This document shows positions 15,774 to 22,842 of a stretch of DNA of 35,012 bases, in pieces. The notes beneath the pieces are model-generated. The model did not search any database and had not been told where the DNA came from. It worked only from the letters and a program-made list of their open reading frames with translations. Position 1 is the first letter of the stretch. Each line of letters begins with the position of its first letter. This DNA is from Methanobacteriota archaeon (GTDB lineage: Archaea > Halobacteriota > Methanomicrobia > Methanomicrobiales > Methanocorpusculaceae): positions 1 to 35,012 of the forward strand of contig JAEWXF010000034.1 of assembly GCA_023396065.1 (NCBI GenBank), in the 5' to 3' direction. Both the position numbers and the translations under genes were made by a program.

Positions 15774-16307
15774 ATGAATCTGCCCGGAGGACCCACACAA
15801 CCGGAAGTAATGGCCGTATCCCTTGCCAAGCTTGGCATCCGGCCGGGAGACACAGTCGCTGACATCGGCTGCGGTACCGGTATGGTTACCGCAGAAATGG
15901 CAAAACAGACCGGGGAGACCGGCATCGTCTACGGCATTGACCGGAGAAATGCCGCCATGGCCTGCATGCAGGAGTCCTGCGGCAGATATCCGCAGGTGCG
16001 GACATTCGCCGGGGAAGCCCTGGACTTTTTCCGGACAGAACACCTGCCGGTTGACTGTGCATTTTTCGGCGGCAGCCGGGACCTCTCCGCGCTTCTGACC
16101 GCCCTGGACACAGAAGGCTGCCGGAGCATTGTAGTAAACGCCGTGCTTCTGGAAACCGCCGTCGAGGCGGTACATACCATGAAGACACTTGGAATATTCC
16201 GTGAGGCAGTACACCTGCAGATCTCGCGGTCCCATGACCTAACAGGACGTATTATGTTTCAACCCATCAACCCGATATATATCATCCACGGAGGCCCTAA
16301 ATGCTGA
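15774..16307 (+). CDS. cbiT: Cobalt-precorrin-6B C15-methyltransferase (decarboxylating)
   Basis: The 177-residue product has a class I methyltransferase fold with SAM motif VADIGCGTGMVTAEMAK and the family N-terminus LPGGPTQPEVMAVSLAKLGIRPGD. CbiT methylates C15 and removes a carboxylate in cobamide ring synthesis. The start at 15774 is chosen because GGAG sits five bases upstream and because the promoter would initiate after the alternative starts at 15726 (GTG) and 15729 (ATG), which add 16 or 15 residues. It overlaps cbiL by seven bases and opens the seven-gene operon. Confidence 0.85.
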   Translation: MNLPGGPTQPEVMAVSLAKLGIRPGDTVADIGCGTGMVTAEMAKQTGETGIVYGIDRRNAAMACMQESCGRYPQVRTFAGEALDFFRTEHLPVDCAFFGGSRDLSALLTALDTEGCRSIVVNAVLLETAVEAVHTMKTLGIFREAVHLQISRSHDLTGRIMFQPINPIYIIHGGPKC

Positions 16308-16912
16308 TCGGCGTCGGTCTTGGTCCGGGAGATGCCGGACTTCTGACCCTGAAAGCAGTGGAGATTCTCCGGGCTGCAGATACCGTGTTTGTTCCGGGCG
16401 GAATCGCTCTGGAACTCGTCAGACCCTATGCCAAAAACATCGGAACGCTGGAGTTCCCGATGACCCGCGACGAAGCGGTGATCACCGCATGCATGCAGAG
16501 GAACGCAGAAAAGATTCTGCCGGCGGCAAAGACCGGCACTGCCGTCTTCGGACTTATCGGCGATCCGAACTACTACTCCACATTCTCCCGGCTAGCAGGG
16601 ATGGTGCGGGAGATGTATCCCGAACTAGAGGTGTCCACCGTACCCGGCATCAGCTCGATCACGGCGGTTGCATCGCATGCAAAGATCCCGGTGAACGGAG
16701 CATTTCTGGTAACCGACGGACCACAGATCCCGGAAACCAAAATCCTGATGAAAGTCACCCATCCGCGGGAACGTGCCGAGGCGCTTCGCAGCGAGGGGTT
16801 CAACAACTTCATCGTGGTGGAACGGATGTACATGGACGGGGAGACCGTCTACACCGACGACCTCCCGGAGAAAACCAACTACTTTTCGATACTGATTGCG
16901 AGGAAGATATGA
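16301..16912 (+). CDS. cbiL: Cobalt-factor II C20-methyltransferase
   Basis: The 203-residue protein is a tetrapyrrole methylase with the N-terminal GVGLGPGDAGLLTLKAVEIL, the FGLIGDPNYYSTFSRL segment near residue 85 and VPGISSITAVASHAKIP around 113-129, all matching CbiL/CobI. It uses SAM to methylate C20, an early committed step of the cobalamin ring. Its end overlaps cbiF by four bases (ATGA). Confidence 0.9.
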   Translation: MLIGVGLGPGDAGLLTLKAVEILRAADTVFVPGGIALELVRPYAKNIGTLEFPMTRDEAVITACMQRNAEKILPAAKTGTAVFGLIGDPNYYSTFSRLAGMVREMYPELEVSTVPGISSITAVASHAKIPVNGAFLVTDGPQIPETKILMKVTHPRERAEALRSEGFNNFIVVERMYMDGETVYTDDLPEKTNYFSILIARKI

Positions 16913-17622
16913 AATACGCTATCGTCGGTGCAGGCTGCGGAGACCCCGGCCTGATCACCGTGAAAGGCATGCAGCTTCTGAAAGAGGCTGACGTCCTGAT
17001 CTATGCAGGCTCACTGATAAATCCCGAACTGGTTGACGCCTCGCCCGCCCCCCTGAAACTGGATTCATGGGGCATGAAACTGGAGGATATCGTCCGGGTC
17101 ATTGCGGAAAACGTCCGCGCCGGAAAACAGGTCGTCCGCCTGCACTCGGGAGACCCGGCAATTTACGGCTCGATCGTCGAACAGATGGCACCTCTGGAAG
17201 CGATGGGAATCACAGCCGAGATTGTGCCGGGCGTATCCTCAATGTTTGGTGCCGCCGCAGCACTCAAAACCGAGTATACCCTCCGGGGCGTATCCGAGTC
17301 GGTGATTGTCACCCGGTCTGCCGGTGAGACACTGGATGCAGATCAGCTCACCGAACTTTCGGCCCACGGAACAACGATGGTAATCTTTCTGTCAACCGGT
17401 CACATTGACGCGGTGATGAGAAAACTGCAGCGGCCCCCGGAAACGCCGGTCGCGGTAGTGTATCATGCATCCTGGCCGGATCAGCAAATCATCCGCGGAA
17501 CAGTATCGGACATCGCAGATAAAGTGCATGAAGAAGGGATTACCCGTTCAGCCCTGATTATCGTCGGCAACGTGGTTGCAGGAATTCATGCAGCCTATAC
17601 CAACTCGCACCTGTACGGATGA
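16909..17622 (+). CDS. cbiF: Cobalt-precorrin-4 C11-methyltransferase
   Basis: The 237-residue protein is a tetrapyrrole methylase starting YAIVGAGCGDPGLITVKG, with VVRLHSGDPAIYGSIVEQ (about 80-97), EIVPGVSSMFGAAAAL and PVAVVYHASWPDQQIIRGT, the typical CbiF/CobM series. The start at 16909 forms the ATGA overlap with cbiL; a longer upstream frame exists but lies inside cbiL. It ends overlapping cbiG by four bases. Full length for the family. Confidence 0.92.
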   Translation: MKYAIVGAGCGDPGLITVKGMQLLKEADVLIYAGSLINPELVDASPAPLKLDSWGMKLEDIVRVIAENVRAGKQVVRLHSGDPAIYGSIVEQMAPLEAMGITAEIVPGVSSMFGAAAALKTEYTLRGVSESVIVTRSAGETLDADQLTELSAHGTTMVIFLSTGHIDAVMRKLQRPPETPVAVVYHASWPDQQIIRGTVSDIADKVHEEGITRSALIIVGNVVAGIHAAYTNSHLYG

Positions 17623-18488
17623 ACATTGCAGTAGTTGCTCTGCCCCGTTTTCTCCCGGCCGGGGAGAAAATTGCGACGTTTCTGGACGCAGAGCTGGTGC
17701 CGTACACGCAGACGGTGTTTGCTGACCTTTACCCCCGGGCAGAGGTGATCGTTGCCCTGATGTCCGCAGGGATTGCAGTTCGCGGCTGTGCGCCGCTCCT
17801 GACGGACAAATGGCATGATCCCGCAGTGGTTGTCGTGACCCCGGACATGCACTATGCGGTTCCGGTTCTCGGCGGACATCACGGCGGCAACGAATGCGCA
17901 AAACGGCTGGCAGAGATAGGAATTACGCCGGTACTTTCGACCGCCACGGAAGTGATGGGACGTCCGTCCGTGGAAGAGACCGCAAAAGCCAATCACATGA
18001 CGGTGGTGAACCGGTCGTCAACCCGGACGGTGAACGGGGCAGTTCTCGACGGAGAGGTCCCGGTACTCCGGGTGGATCCGCCGAAGATTCTTCTGGCAAA
18101 CCCCGGCGTTTCGGTGCTGGTCAACGATTCCCCCTACGTCATGGGTATCGGATGCCAGCTTGGAACAACGGCTGCGGAGATCACCGAAGCGGTTGCGTCC
18201 GCCTGCCGGGATGCGGGGGTTGATCCGCAGGATGTGACGCTGTATGCGTCCACGCTGAAGAAGTTTCATGAGACGGGACTGCATGAGGCAATCCGGTCCC
18301 TGTCCGGTAACCTCATTTTCCTTGACGATAAGACCATTAATGCACAAGTACCGGTGAGTCCGTCCCGTGCAGGGATGCTGGGACTCTGCGGGGTTGCCGA
18401 GCCGTGCGCACTGGCATTATCCCGGACCGGTACGTTGATTCTGCACAAAACCGTGTATGGCAGGGTTACAATTGCTATAGGAGCATAA
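17619..18488 (+). CDS. cbiG: Cobalt-precorrin-5A hydrolase
   Basis: The 289-residue product shows the CbiG order: N-terminal domain with VALMSAGIAVRGCAPLLTDKWHDPAVVVV and GGHHGGNECAKRLAEIG, a middle segment with PPKILLANPGVSVLVNDS, and the C-terminal domain starting YVMGIGCQLGTTAAEI, with TLKKFHETGLHEA and VSPSRAGMLGLCGVAEPCAL. CbiG opens the ring-A delta-lactone and releases acetaldehyde. It is typical in length and sits between cbiF and cbiH with minimal spacing. Confidence 0.92.
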   Translation: MNIAVVALPRFLPAGEKIATFLDAELVPYTQTVFADLYPRAEVIVALMSAGIAVRGCAPLLTDKWHDPAVVVVTPDMHYAVPVLGGHHGGNECAKRLAEIGITPVLSTATEVMGRPSVEETAKANHMTVVNRSSTRTVNGAVLDGEVPVLRVDPPKILLANPGVSVLVNDSPYVMGIGCQLGTTAAEITEAVASACRDAGVDPQDVTLYASTLKKFHETGLHEAIRSLSGNLIFLDDKTINAQVPVSPSRAGMLGLCGVAEPCALALSRTGTLILHKTVYGRVTIAIGA

Positions 18489-18491
18489 AAT

Positions 18492-19253
18492 ATGGGTATT
18501 CTTTGGATAATCAGTTCCGGACCGGGCAGTATGCAGCAGCTGACGCCGGCAGCGATGAAAGCGATTGCTGCGTCGGATGTTATCATCGGAAATGCGTTTT
18601 ATCTGGATATGCTGGAACCGCTTCTGCGCGGCAAGCAGATCATCCGCAGTTCGATGGGAAAAGAGGTTGAGCGTGCCCGGGAAGCGGTGCGGCTTTCTGC
18701 GGACCACAACGTGGCTATGATCTCCGGCGGGGATGCAGGCGTGTACGGTATGGCCAGCATTGTGCTGGAGGTTGTGGAGCATGAATTTCCCGACCAGCAG
18801 GTTGAGGTTCTGCCAGGCGTTACAGCAGCGACTGCGGCGGCGTCCCGGCTCGGATCCCCGCTGTCAGGAGATTATGTGACGATGAGTCTGTCTGATCTTC
18901 TGACGCCCTGGGAGACGATTGAACAACGTCTGGAACTTGCGTTTCAGATGGGGGTTCCGGTGGCGCTGTATAATCCACGGAGTCACGGGAGACCGCTGAA
19001 CCTCGGGAAAGCAATCTCAATTGCGCTGAAGTACCGGACCCCCGAAACACCGGTCGGTGTGGTGAAGAATGTGTTCCGCGAAGGTGAGGAGGCCTTTGTG
19101 GTGACGCTTGAGTCACTGGGGGAAAATGTTGAGCTTGTGGATATGCACTCCATCCTGATTATCGGTGGAGAGGAAACCAGATTTTGGAGTTGTGACGGAG
19201 ATGTCAAAGGAATTATTACACCCCGCGGGTACCACAGAAAATACGTATACTGA
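18492..19253 (+). CDS. cbiH: Cobalt-factor III C17-methyltransferase
   Basis: This 253-residue tetrapyrrole methylase has the CbiH/CobJ features: SSGPGSMQQLTPAAMKAI at the start, AMISGGDAGVYGMASIV (about 76-92), VLPGVTAATAAASRLGSPLSGDYVTMSLSDLLTPWE (about 107-142) and ALYNPRSHGR. The enzyme methylates C17 with ring contraction. Its last 53 bases overlap cbiC in another frame. Confidence 0.92.
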   Translation: MGILWIISSGPGSMQQLTPAAMKAIAASDVIIGNAFYLDMLEPLLRGKQIIRSSMGKEVERAREAVRLSADHNVAMISGGDAGVYGMASIVLEVVEHEFPDQQVEVLPGVTAATAAASRLGSPLSGDYVTMSLSDLLTPWETIEQRLELAFQMGVPVALYNPRSHGRPLNLGKAISIALKYRTPETPVGVVKNVFREGEEAFVVTLESLGENVELVDMHSILIIGGEETRFWSCDGDVKGIITPRGYHRKYVY

Positions 19254-19866
19254 TATCGGCGCTGATACGCCGGAGGGATTTTCGATTTCGTCGCGGAGCC
19301 GCTGTCTTGCACGGGAAGCGGTCGGAAATGCGACGCCTGAGGATCGTATCCGGCAGCGGTGTTCGATTGCTGTTGGTGACTGGGCGATGGCAGATCTGCT
19401 GCGGTTTTCCGGGGATCCGGTAGCTGCAGGTCTTGCGGCACTGGATGCGGGAGCGCCGATTTTTACGGATATCCGGATGGTTCTGACCGGGATTCAGAAG
19501 CGCGGCCATTCGTCCCCGGTTTCCTGTGCACTGGATTTTGGTGCGGATATTTCCCGGGAACAGGGTATTACCCGGAGTTCAGCGGGATTTGCTGCGCTAA
19601 AGGATCAGATTGCCGGATCTATTGTGGTGATCGGAAATGCACCGAGTGCACTGCTGACGGTTTGTTCCTTTGTGGATGAAGGGATCTGTCCGGCTCTGGT
19701 CATCGGGACTCCGGTGGGTTTTGTGAATGCGGCTGAGTCGAAGGAGCTTCTGCGGACGAAGGCGGTTCCGTCCGTTTCGAATGTAGGTACCCGGGGCGGT
19801 ACGCCGGTGGCGGTTGCGTCCTTAAATGAGATTATTACGATGTACTCTGAACTGCAGCATGATTGA
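19201..19866 (+). CDS. cbiC: Cobalt-precorrin-8 methylmutase (CbiC-like, active-site His absent)
   Basis: The 221-residue protein aligns with CbiC/CobH: PEDRIRQRCSIAVGDWAMADLLRFS, DAGAPIFTDIRMVLTGI, IVVIGNAPSALL, PALVIGTPVGFVNAAESKELL and NVGTRGGTPVAVASLNEI. The enzyme moves a methyl group from C11 to C12 to give cobyrinate. In bacterial enzymes a His in R-V-I-H-A-T-G-D serves as acid/base; here the same stretch reads R-C-S-I-A-V-G-D, so Ile56 replaces it. The ATG at 19201 is preferred; a GTG at 19165 would add 12 residues further inside cbiH. It overlaps cbiDE by eight bases. Confidence 0.85.
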   Translation: MSKELLHPAGTTENTYTDIGADTPEGFSISSRSRCLAREAVGNATPEDRIRQRCSIAVGDWAMADLLRFSGDPVAAGLAALDAGAPIFTDIRMVLTGIQKRGHSSPVSCALDFGADISREQGITRSSAGFAALKDQIAGSIVVIGNAPSALLTVCSFVDEGICPALVIGTPVGFVNAAESKELLRTKAVPSVSNVGTRGGTPVAVASLNEIITMYSELQHD

Positions 19867-21460
19867 TCCGGTGAGCGGTTTTTCCTATCCTGAGGCGTGG
19901 GTGGCACGGTGTACGGATGAGGCGAAACGATCACTTGCGGAGAGCGGGTTTGGCGTGCTGACCGCCAACGGGTCGGTTCTCCGGCGCGGGTTTACGACCG
20001 GTACGACTGCGGCGGCGGCGGTGTATGCGGCGGTTGCATCTCTGTCGGGTGCGGAGGTTACAATGGCTCCTCTGCTGCTTCCCTGCGGAGTCCGGGCGGA
20101 GGTTCCGGTCTCCGGGAGGAACGGATACAGTGAGTGCCGGAAGTTTTCCGGGGATTATCCGGATGATGTGACTGCCGGTATTCTGATCTGTGCCGAGGCA
20201 CGGACGGCGGATGTACTTTCGTTTGAGACGGGCGAGGGGGTGGGACGGTTTGTCCGGGATACACCCCGGTATGCGCTGGGGGAGCCTGCGATCGGACGAC
20301 AGGCACGTGCCTGTATTTTTTTTGCAATTGAGGAGGGGTGCCGTGCGGCCGGCGTTGCAGCGGCGGCGGTGACCCTCAGGATTCCGGACGGCGAAAAGAT
20401 CGGGGCACGGACGCTGAACCCGAAGGTGGGGGTTCTGGGAGGTATTTCTGTGGTGGGAACGACCGGGTTTGTGGAGCCGTGGGATGATCATCTGGAGGAG
20501 ACGGTCGCGGAACGGATCAGGTCTGCGAAGCAGGTGGTGATTACGACGGGGCGTATCGGCTTACGATACTCGCGGCTGCTGTTTCCGGAGTATGAGGTGG
20601 TTCTTGCGGGTTCGAAGATTTCCGAGGCGCTTGCGGCGGCACGGTTCTGCCAGGAGGCGGTTCTCTGCGGTCTGCCCGGTCTGATTCTGCGGTTTTTCCA
20701 TCCGGAGACGGCTACGAGCCGGGGATTTGCGACGGTTGAGGAGATGGTTGCATCATCGTGCGGCAGTGATGCGGTGACTGCGGAGCTGGCCGGGATACGG
20801 GAACGGTATCCCTGGCTGCGGGTGGTGTTGGTAGATCGGGACGGGGAGATTCTCGGGGATACGGGTGTGGTGACTGCGCCGGTGACGATTGTCGGGGCCG
20901 GGTGCGGAGAAGGGATGCTGACCGGTGAGGCAGCTGCGAAACTCCGGTCTGCACGTCTGGTCTACGGATCAGCCCGGGCGATTGAGATTGCGCGTCCCTG
21001 TTTGCCAAAGGATGCGGTTGTCTGCGAGATTGAGGATTATGCAGACCTGCGGTCTCTGCCGCAGGGTTCGGTGGTGCTGTCAACCGGCGACCCGCTGATG
21101 GCGGGGCTTGGGTATCTTCCGGGGGTTGTTGTTCCGGGGATTTCGTCGCTGCAGGTGGCGTTTGCCCGGCTGAAGGTGCCGTGGACGAATGTGGCGGTGG
21201 TGAATGCGCATGGAAAGGATCATGCGGCGGCAGTCCGGCGGGCGGCGGATGATGTCCGGGCGGGGCATTCGGTGTTTATTATTGCGGATCCTGCATTTTC
21301 TGTTCAGAAGCTGGCAGCTGCGCTTGCTGCTGTATCTCCGGACATTCGTATCGCGGTCTGTGAGGATCTCGGATATTCTTCGGAGCGGGTCGCGAAGGGG
21401 ACGGCACTCTGTCCGCCTGAGGTGCGGAGCAGGCTGTTCTGTGTGGTTGCAGGATATTAG
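19859..21460 (+). CDS. cbiDE: CbiD-CbiE fusion (C1- and C5-methyltransferases)
   Basis: The 533-residue product joins two enzymes. Residues 1-335 match CbiD, cobalt-precorrin-5B C1-methyltransferase, with RRGFTTGTTAAAAVYAA (42-58), LNPKVGVLGGISVVGTTGFVEP and VVITTGRIGLRYSR. Residues about 340-533 match CbiE, the C5-methyltransferase, beginning VTIVGAGCGEGMLTGEAA and later VVLSTGDPLMAGLGYL and VVPGISSLQVAFARLKVPW. No stop or start lies between them, so this is a genuine single frame. The start at 19859 overlaps the cbiC end; an upstream GTG adds 11 residues inside cbiC. CbiT, which works with CbiE, is the first gene of the operon. CbiJ, CbiA and the chelatase are not in the window. Confidence 0.92.
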   Translation: MIDPVSGFSYPEAWVARCTDEAKRSLAESGFGVLTANGSVLRRGFTTGTTAAAAVYAAVASLSGAEVTMAPLLLPCGVRAEVPVSGRNGYSECRKFSGDYPDDVTAGILICAEARTADVLSFETGEGVGRFVRDTPRYALGEPAIGRQARACIFFAIEEGCRAAGVAAAAVTLRIPDGEKIGARTLNPKVGVLGGISVVGTTGFVEPWDDHLEETVAERIRSAKQVVITTGRIGLRYSRLLFPEYEVVLAGSKISEALAAARFCQEAVLCGLPGLILRFFHPETATSRGFATVEEMVASSCGSDAVTAELAGIRERYPWLRVVLVDRDGEILGDTGVVTAPVTIVGAGCGEGMLTGEAAAKLRSARLVYGSARAIEIARPCLPKDAVVCEIEDYADLRSLPQGSVVLSTGDPLMAGLGYLPGVVVPGISSLQVAFARLKVPWTNVAVVNAHGKDHAAAVRRAADDVRAGHSVFIIADPAFSVQKLAAALAAVSPDIRIAVCEDLGYSSERVAKGTALCPPEVRSRLFCVVAGY

Positions 21461-22308
21461 ATCGATGAGGGGTCATACTCACTCAGTATCCGCTCCGCCA
21501 CAGTTTCCACCCGTTTTCTGACCAGCAACCCGCGTGTCCAGTCATCAGGAATCCGGTCAACTCCCCAGAACGCTCCTGCCATTCCCCCAGCAACTGCCGC
21601 AATGGTATCCGTATCTCCTCCAAGAGAGACCGCGCGCTCCACCACATCCCGAACATTTTCTCCGGAGAGGAAACAGTGCAGAGCACATCTGGTTGACTCA
21701 ACCGCATCCACGGACGGTATCAGATCTCCGACGAAGATCTCCTCTACGTCCGTAACCCTCCGTGCCGCGGCATACGCCTCGTCTCGTCCGGCGCCCCGGA
21801 TCAGCTCCGCGATCATGCGGGACACAACCGCACAGCACTCACCGGCCGCAGGGTCATAGTGCGTAAAGGCTGACACACGCCGCGCCGCCGCAGGCTCCAG
21901 AATACCAACTGGTATCGTCCGCATAACACTGCCGTTCGTTCGGCTTCCCAGGACGCTGTCGACAACCCGGACTGCGGCATCCGGCATACACCCCTGTTCC
22001 AGCAGGGAAACAAGCGTCCGGGTGGTTCTGCCGAAGGGTCCCGGATTGGCCCGGACGGTTTGGACCATCCGGCAGAGGAATGCATCACGGTCGAAGTATC
22101 CTCTCTCCAGCCGGCTCTCCGCCAGATCAAGGGTCATCAGTGTATCGTCAGTGACCTCACCTTTCGGCAGAGAGAACTGACCCCCGCCGGCCATCCGGAG
22201 ATTCCTCCGGGAGCCGGGCATCAGACCTTCATAGGTCGAGCCGATCGCGTCACCCACGGCAACCCCGAACAGAGCGCCTGCTATTGCATGAACCAATTCA
22301 TCCGTCAT
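21457..22308 (-). CDS. ADP-ribosylglycohydrolase-family protein
   Basis: The 283-residue protein has the ARH/DraG fold signatures: AIAGALFGVAVGDAIGSTYEG at the N-terminus, the first metal-binding motif TDDT (T53-D54-D55-T56), SRTNGSVMRTIPVGI, and the second motif SLGGDTDTIAAVAGGMAGAFWG (about residue 230). Members remove ADP-ribose from Arg or other acceptors or hydrolyse ADP-ribose derivatives. The metal ligands appear intact, so it is probably active. The ATG at 22308 is chosen because the fold starts there; an ATG at 22338 is possible. It converges on cbiDE with a four-base overlap. The target is unknown. Confidence 0.87.
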   Translation of the reverse strand: MTDELVHAIAGALFGVAVGDAIGSTYEGLMPGSRRNLRMAGGGQFSLPKGEVTDDTLMTLDLAESRLERGYFDRDAFLCRMVQTVRANPGPFGRTTRTLVSLLEQGCMPDAAVRVVDSVLGSRTNGSVMRTIPVGILEPAAARRVSAFTHYDPAAGECCAVVSRMIAELIRGAGRDEAYAAARRVTDVEEIFVGDLIPSVDAVESTRCALHCFLSGENVRDVVERAVSLGGDTDTIAAVAGGMAGAFWGVDRIPDDWTRGLLVRKRVETVAERILSEYDPSSI

Positions 22309-22342
22309 CAGACGATCGGCCCCCGGTACAGCGCACATGCAC

Positions 22343-22370
22343 AAAACAGACAAAGCGCACCGTCTGTTTT
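22343..22370. promoter_or_regulatory. Perfect 9-bp inverted repeat upstream of the ARH gene
   Basis: AAAACAGAC at 22343-22351 and GTCTGTTTT at 22362-22370 surround a 10-base centre. The position, just before the likely starts of the ARH gene, fits either an operator or a leader hairpin. Confidence 0.5.
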
Positions 22371-22460
22371 GAAAAACCGACGGTAATATTTCGGGAACTC
22401 CACCATGCTACAGTGTGTTTTCCGAACTCGTTTCTTCTCAGATATAAACGTCACCAATAA

Positions 22461-22508
22461 CCTATATCTGTAAATGAGCAGACAAATGTAAGTAATCTTT
22501 TGAAGGTG
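22461..22508 (+). promoter_or_regulatory. Promoter and ribosome-binding site of the UPF0058 gene
   Basis: CCTATATCTG at 22461-22470 is a TATA-like box and GAAGGTG at 22502-22508 a Shine-Dalgarno sequence eight bases before the ATG at 22516. It is likely the promoter for the downstream elp3-priS-GINS genes too. Confidence 0.5.
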
Positions 22509-22515
22509 TTTCCTC

Positions 22516-22824
22516 ATGCAGAAAGAAGAGTTGCTTCATTTACATTTGCTCATGGTACAGATCAAAAAATACTATGAGTCCGTCTCCGGCAATACCGTTT
22601 CGACCACAGACTATGACGCCCTGCAGATATCGCCGATTCACATCCATAAAAATAAGAATCTCCACCGGGTTGCCCTGCTGACACTGGGGAACGAAATTGT
22701 TGCCGAGATGAAAGCATCCGGTAATCTTCCCGGCCATACCACTGCAGCTGATTCCCAGATGGACAGCGAGAGTGCAACCACCTTTACCCGTGACTCCGGA
22801 ACCGGAGCAGTTGCGGAACACTAA
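22516..22824 (+). CDS. UPF0058 family protein
   Basis: The 102-residue protein begins MQKEELLHLHLLMVQIKKYYE and contains ISPIHIHKNKNLHRVALLTLGNEI, the signature of the small archaeal UPF0058 family; the His-rich IHIHK segment suggests metal binding. The last third is low-complexity and rich in Ser, Thr and Ala, unlike the conserved core. The function is not known. It lies 18 bases before elp3 and probably shares its transcript. Confidence 0.8.
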   Translation: MQKEELLHLHLLMVQIKKYYESVSGNTVSTTDYDALQISPIHIHKNKNLHRVALLTLGNEIVAEMKASGNLPGHTTAADSQMDSESATTFTRDSGTGAVAEH

Positions 22825-22842
22825 CTCTTTTCCGATACTACT

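Noticed and set aside
22308..22353. Longer N-terminus for the ARH-family protein
   Set aside because: The extra 15 residues lie upstream of the conserved fold, start on TTG and would use part of the palindrome as coding sequence.
13732..22459. Shared 12-mer CGTCACCAATAA upstream of the lipoprotein gene (13732 region) and of the UPF0058 gene (22449 region)
   Set aside because: The orientation and spacing to the two TATA boxes differ, and a 12-base match in 35 kb of similar composition is not strong evidence by itself.
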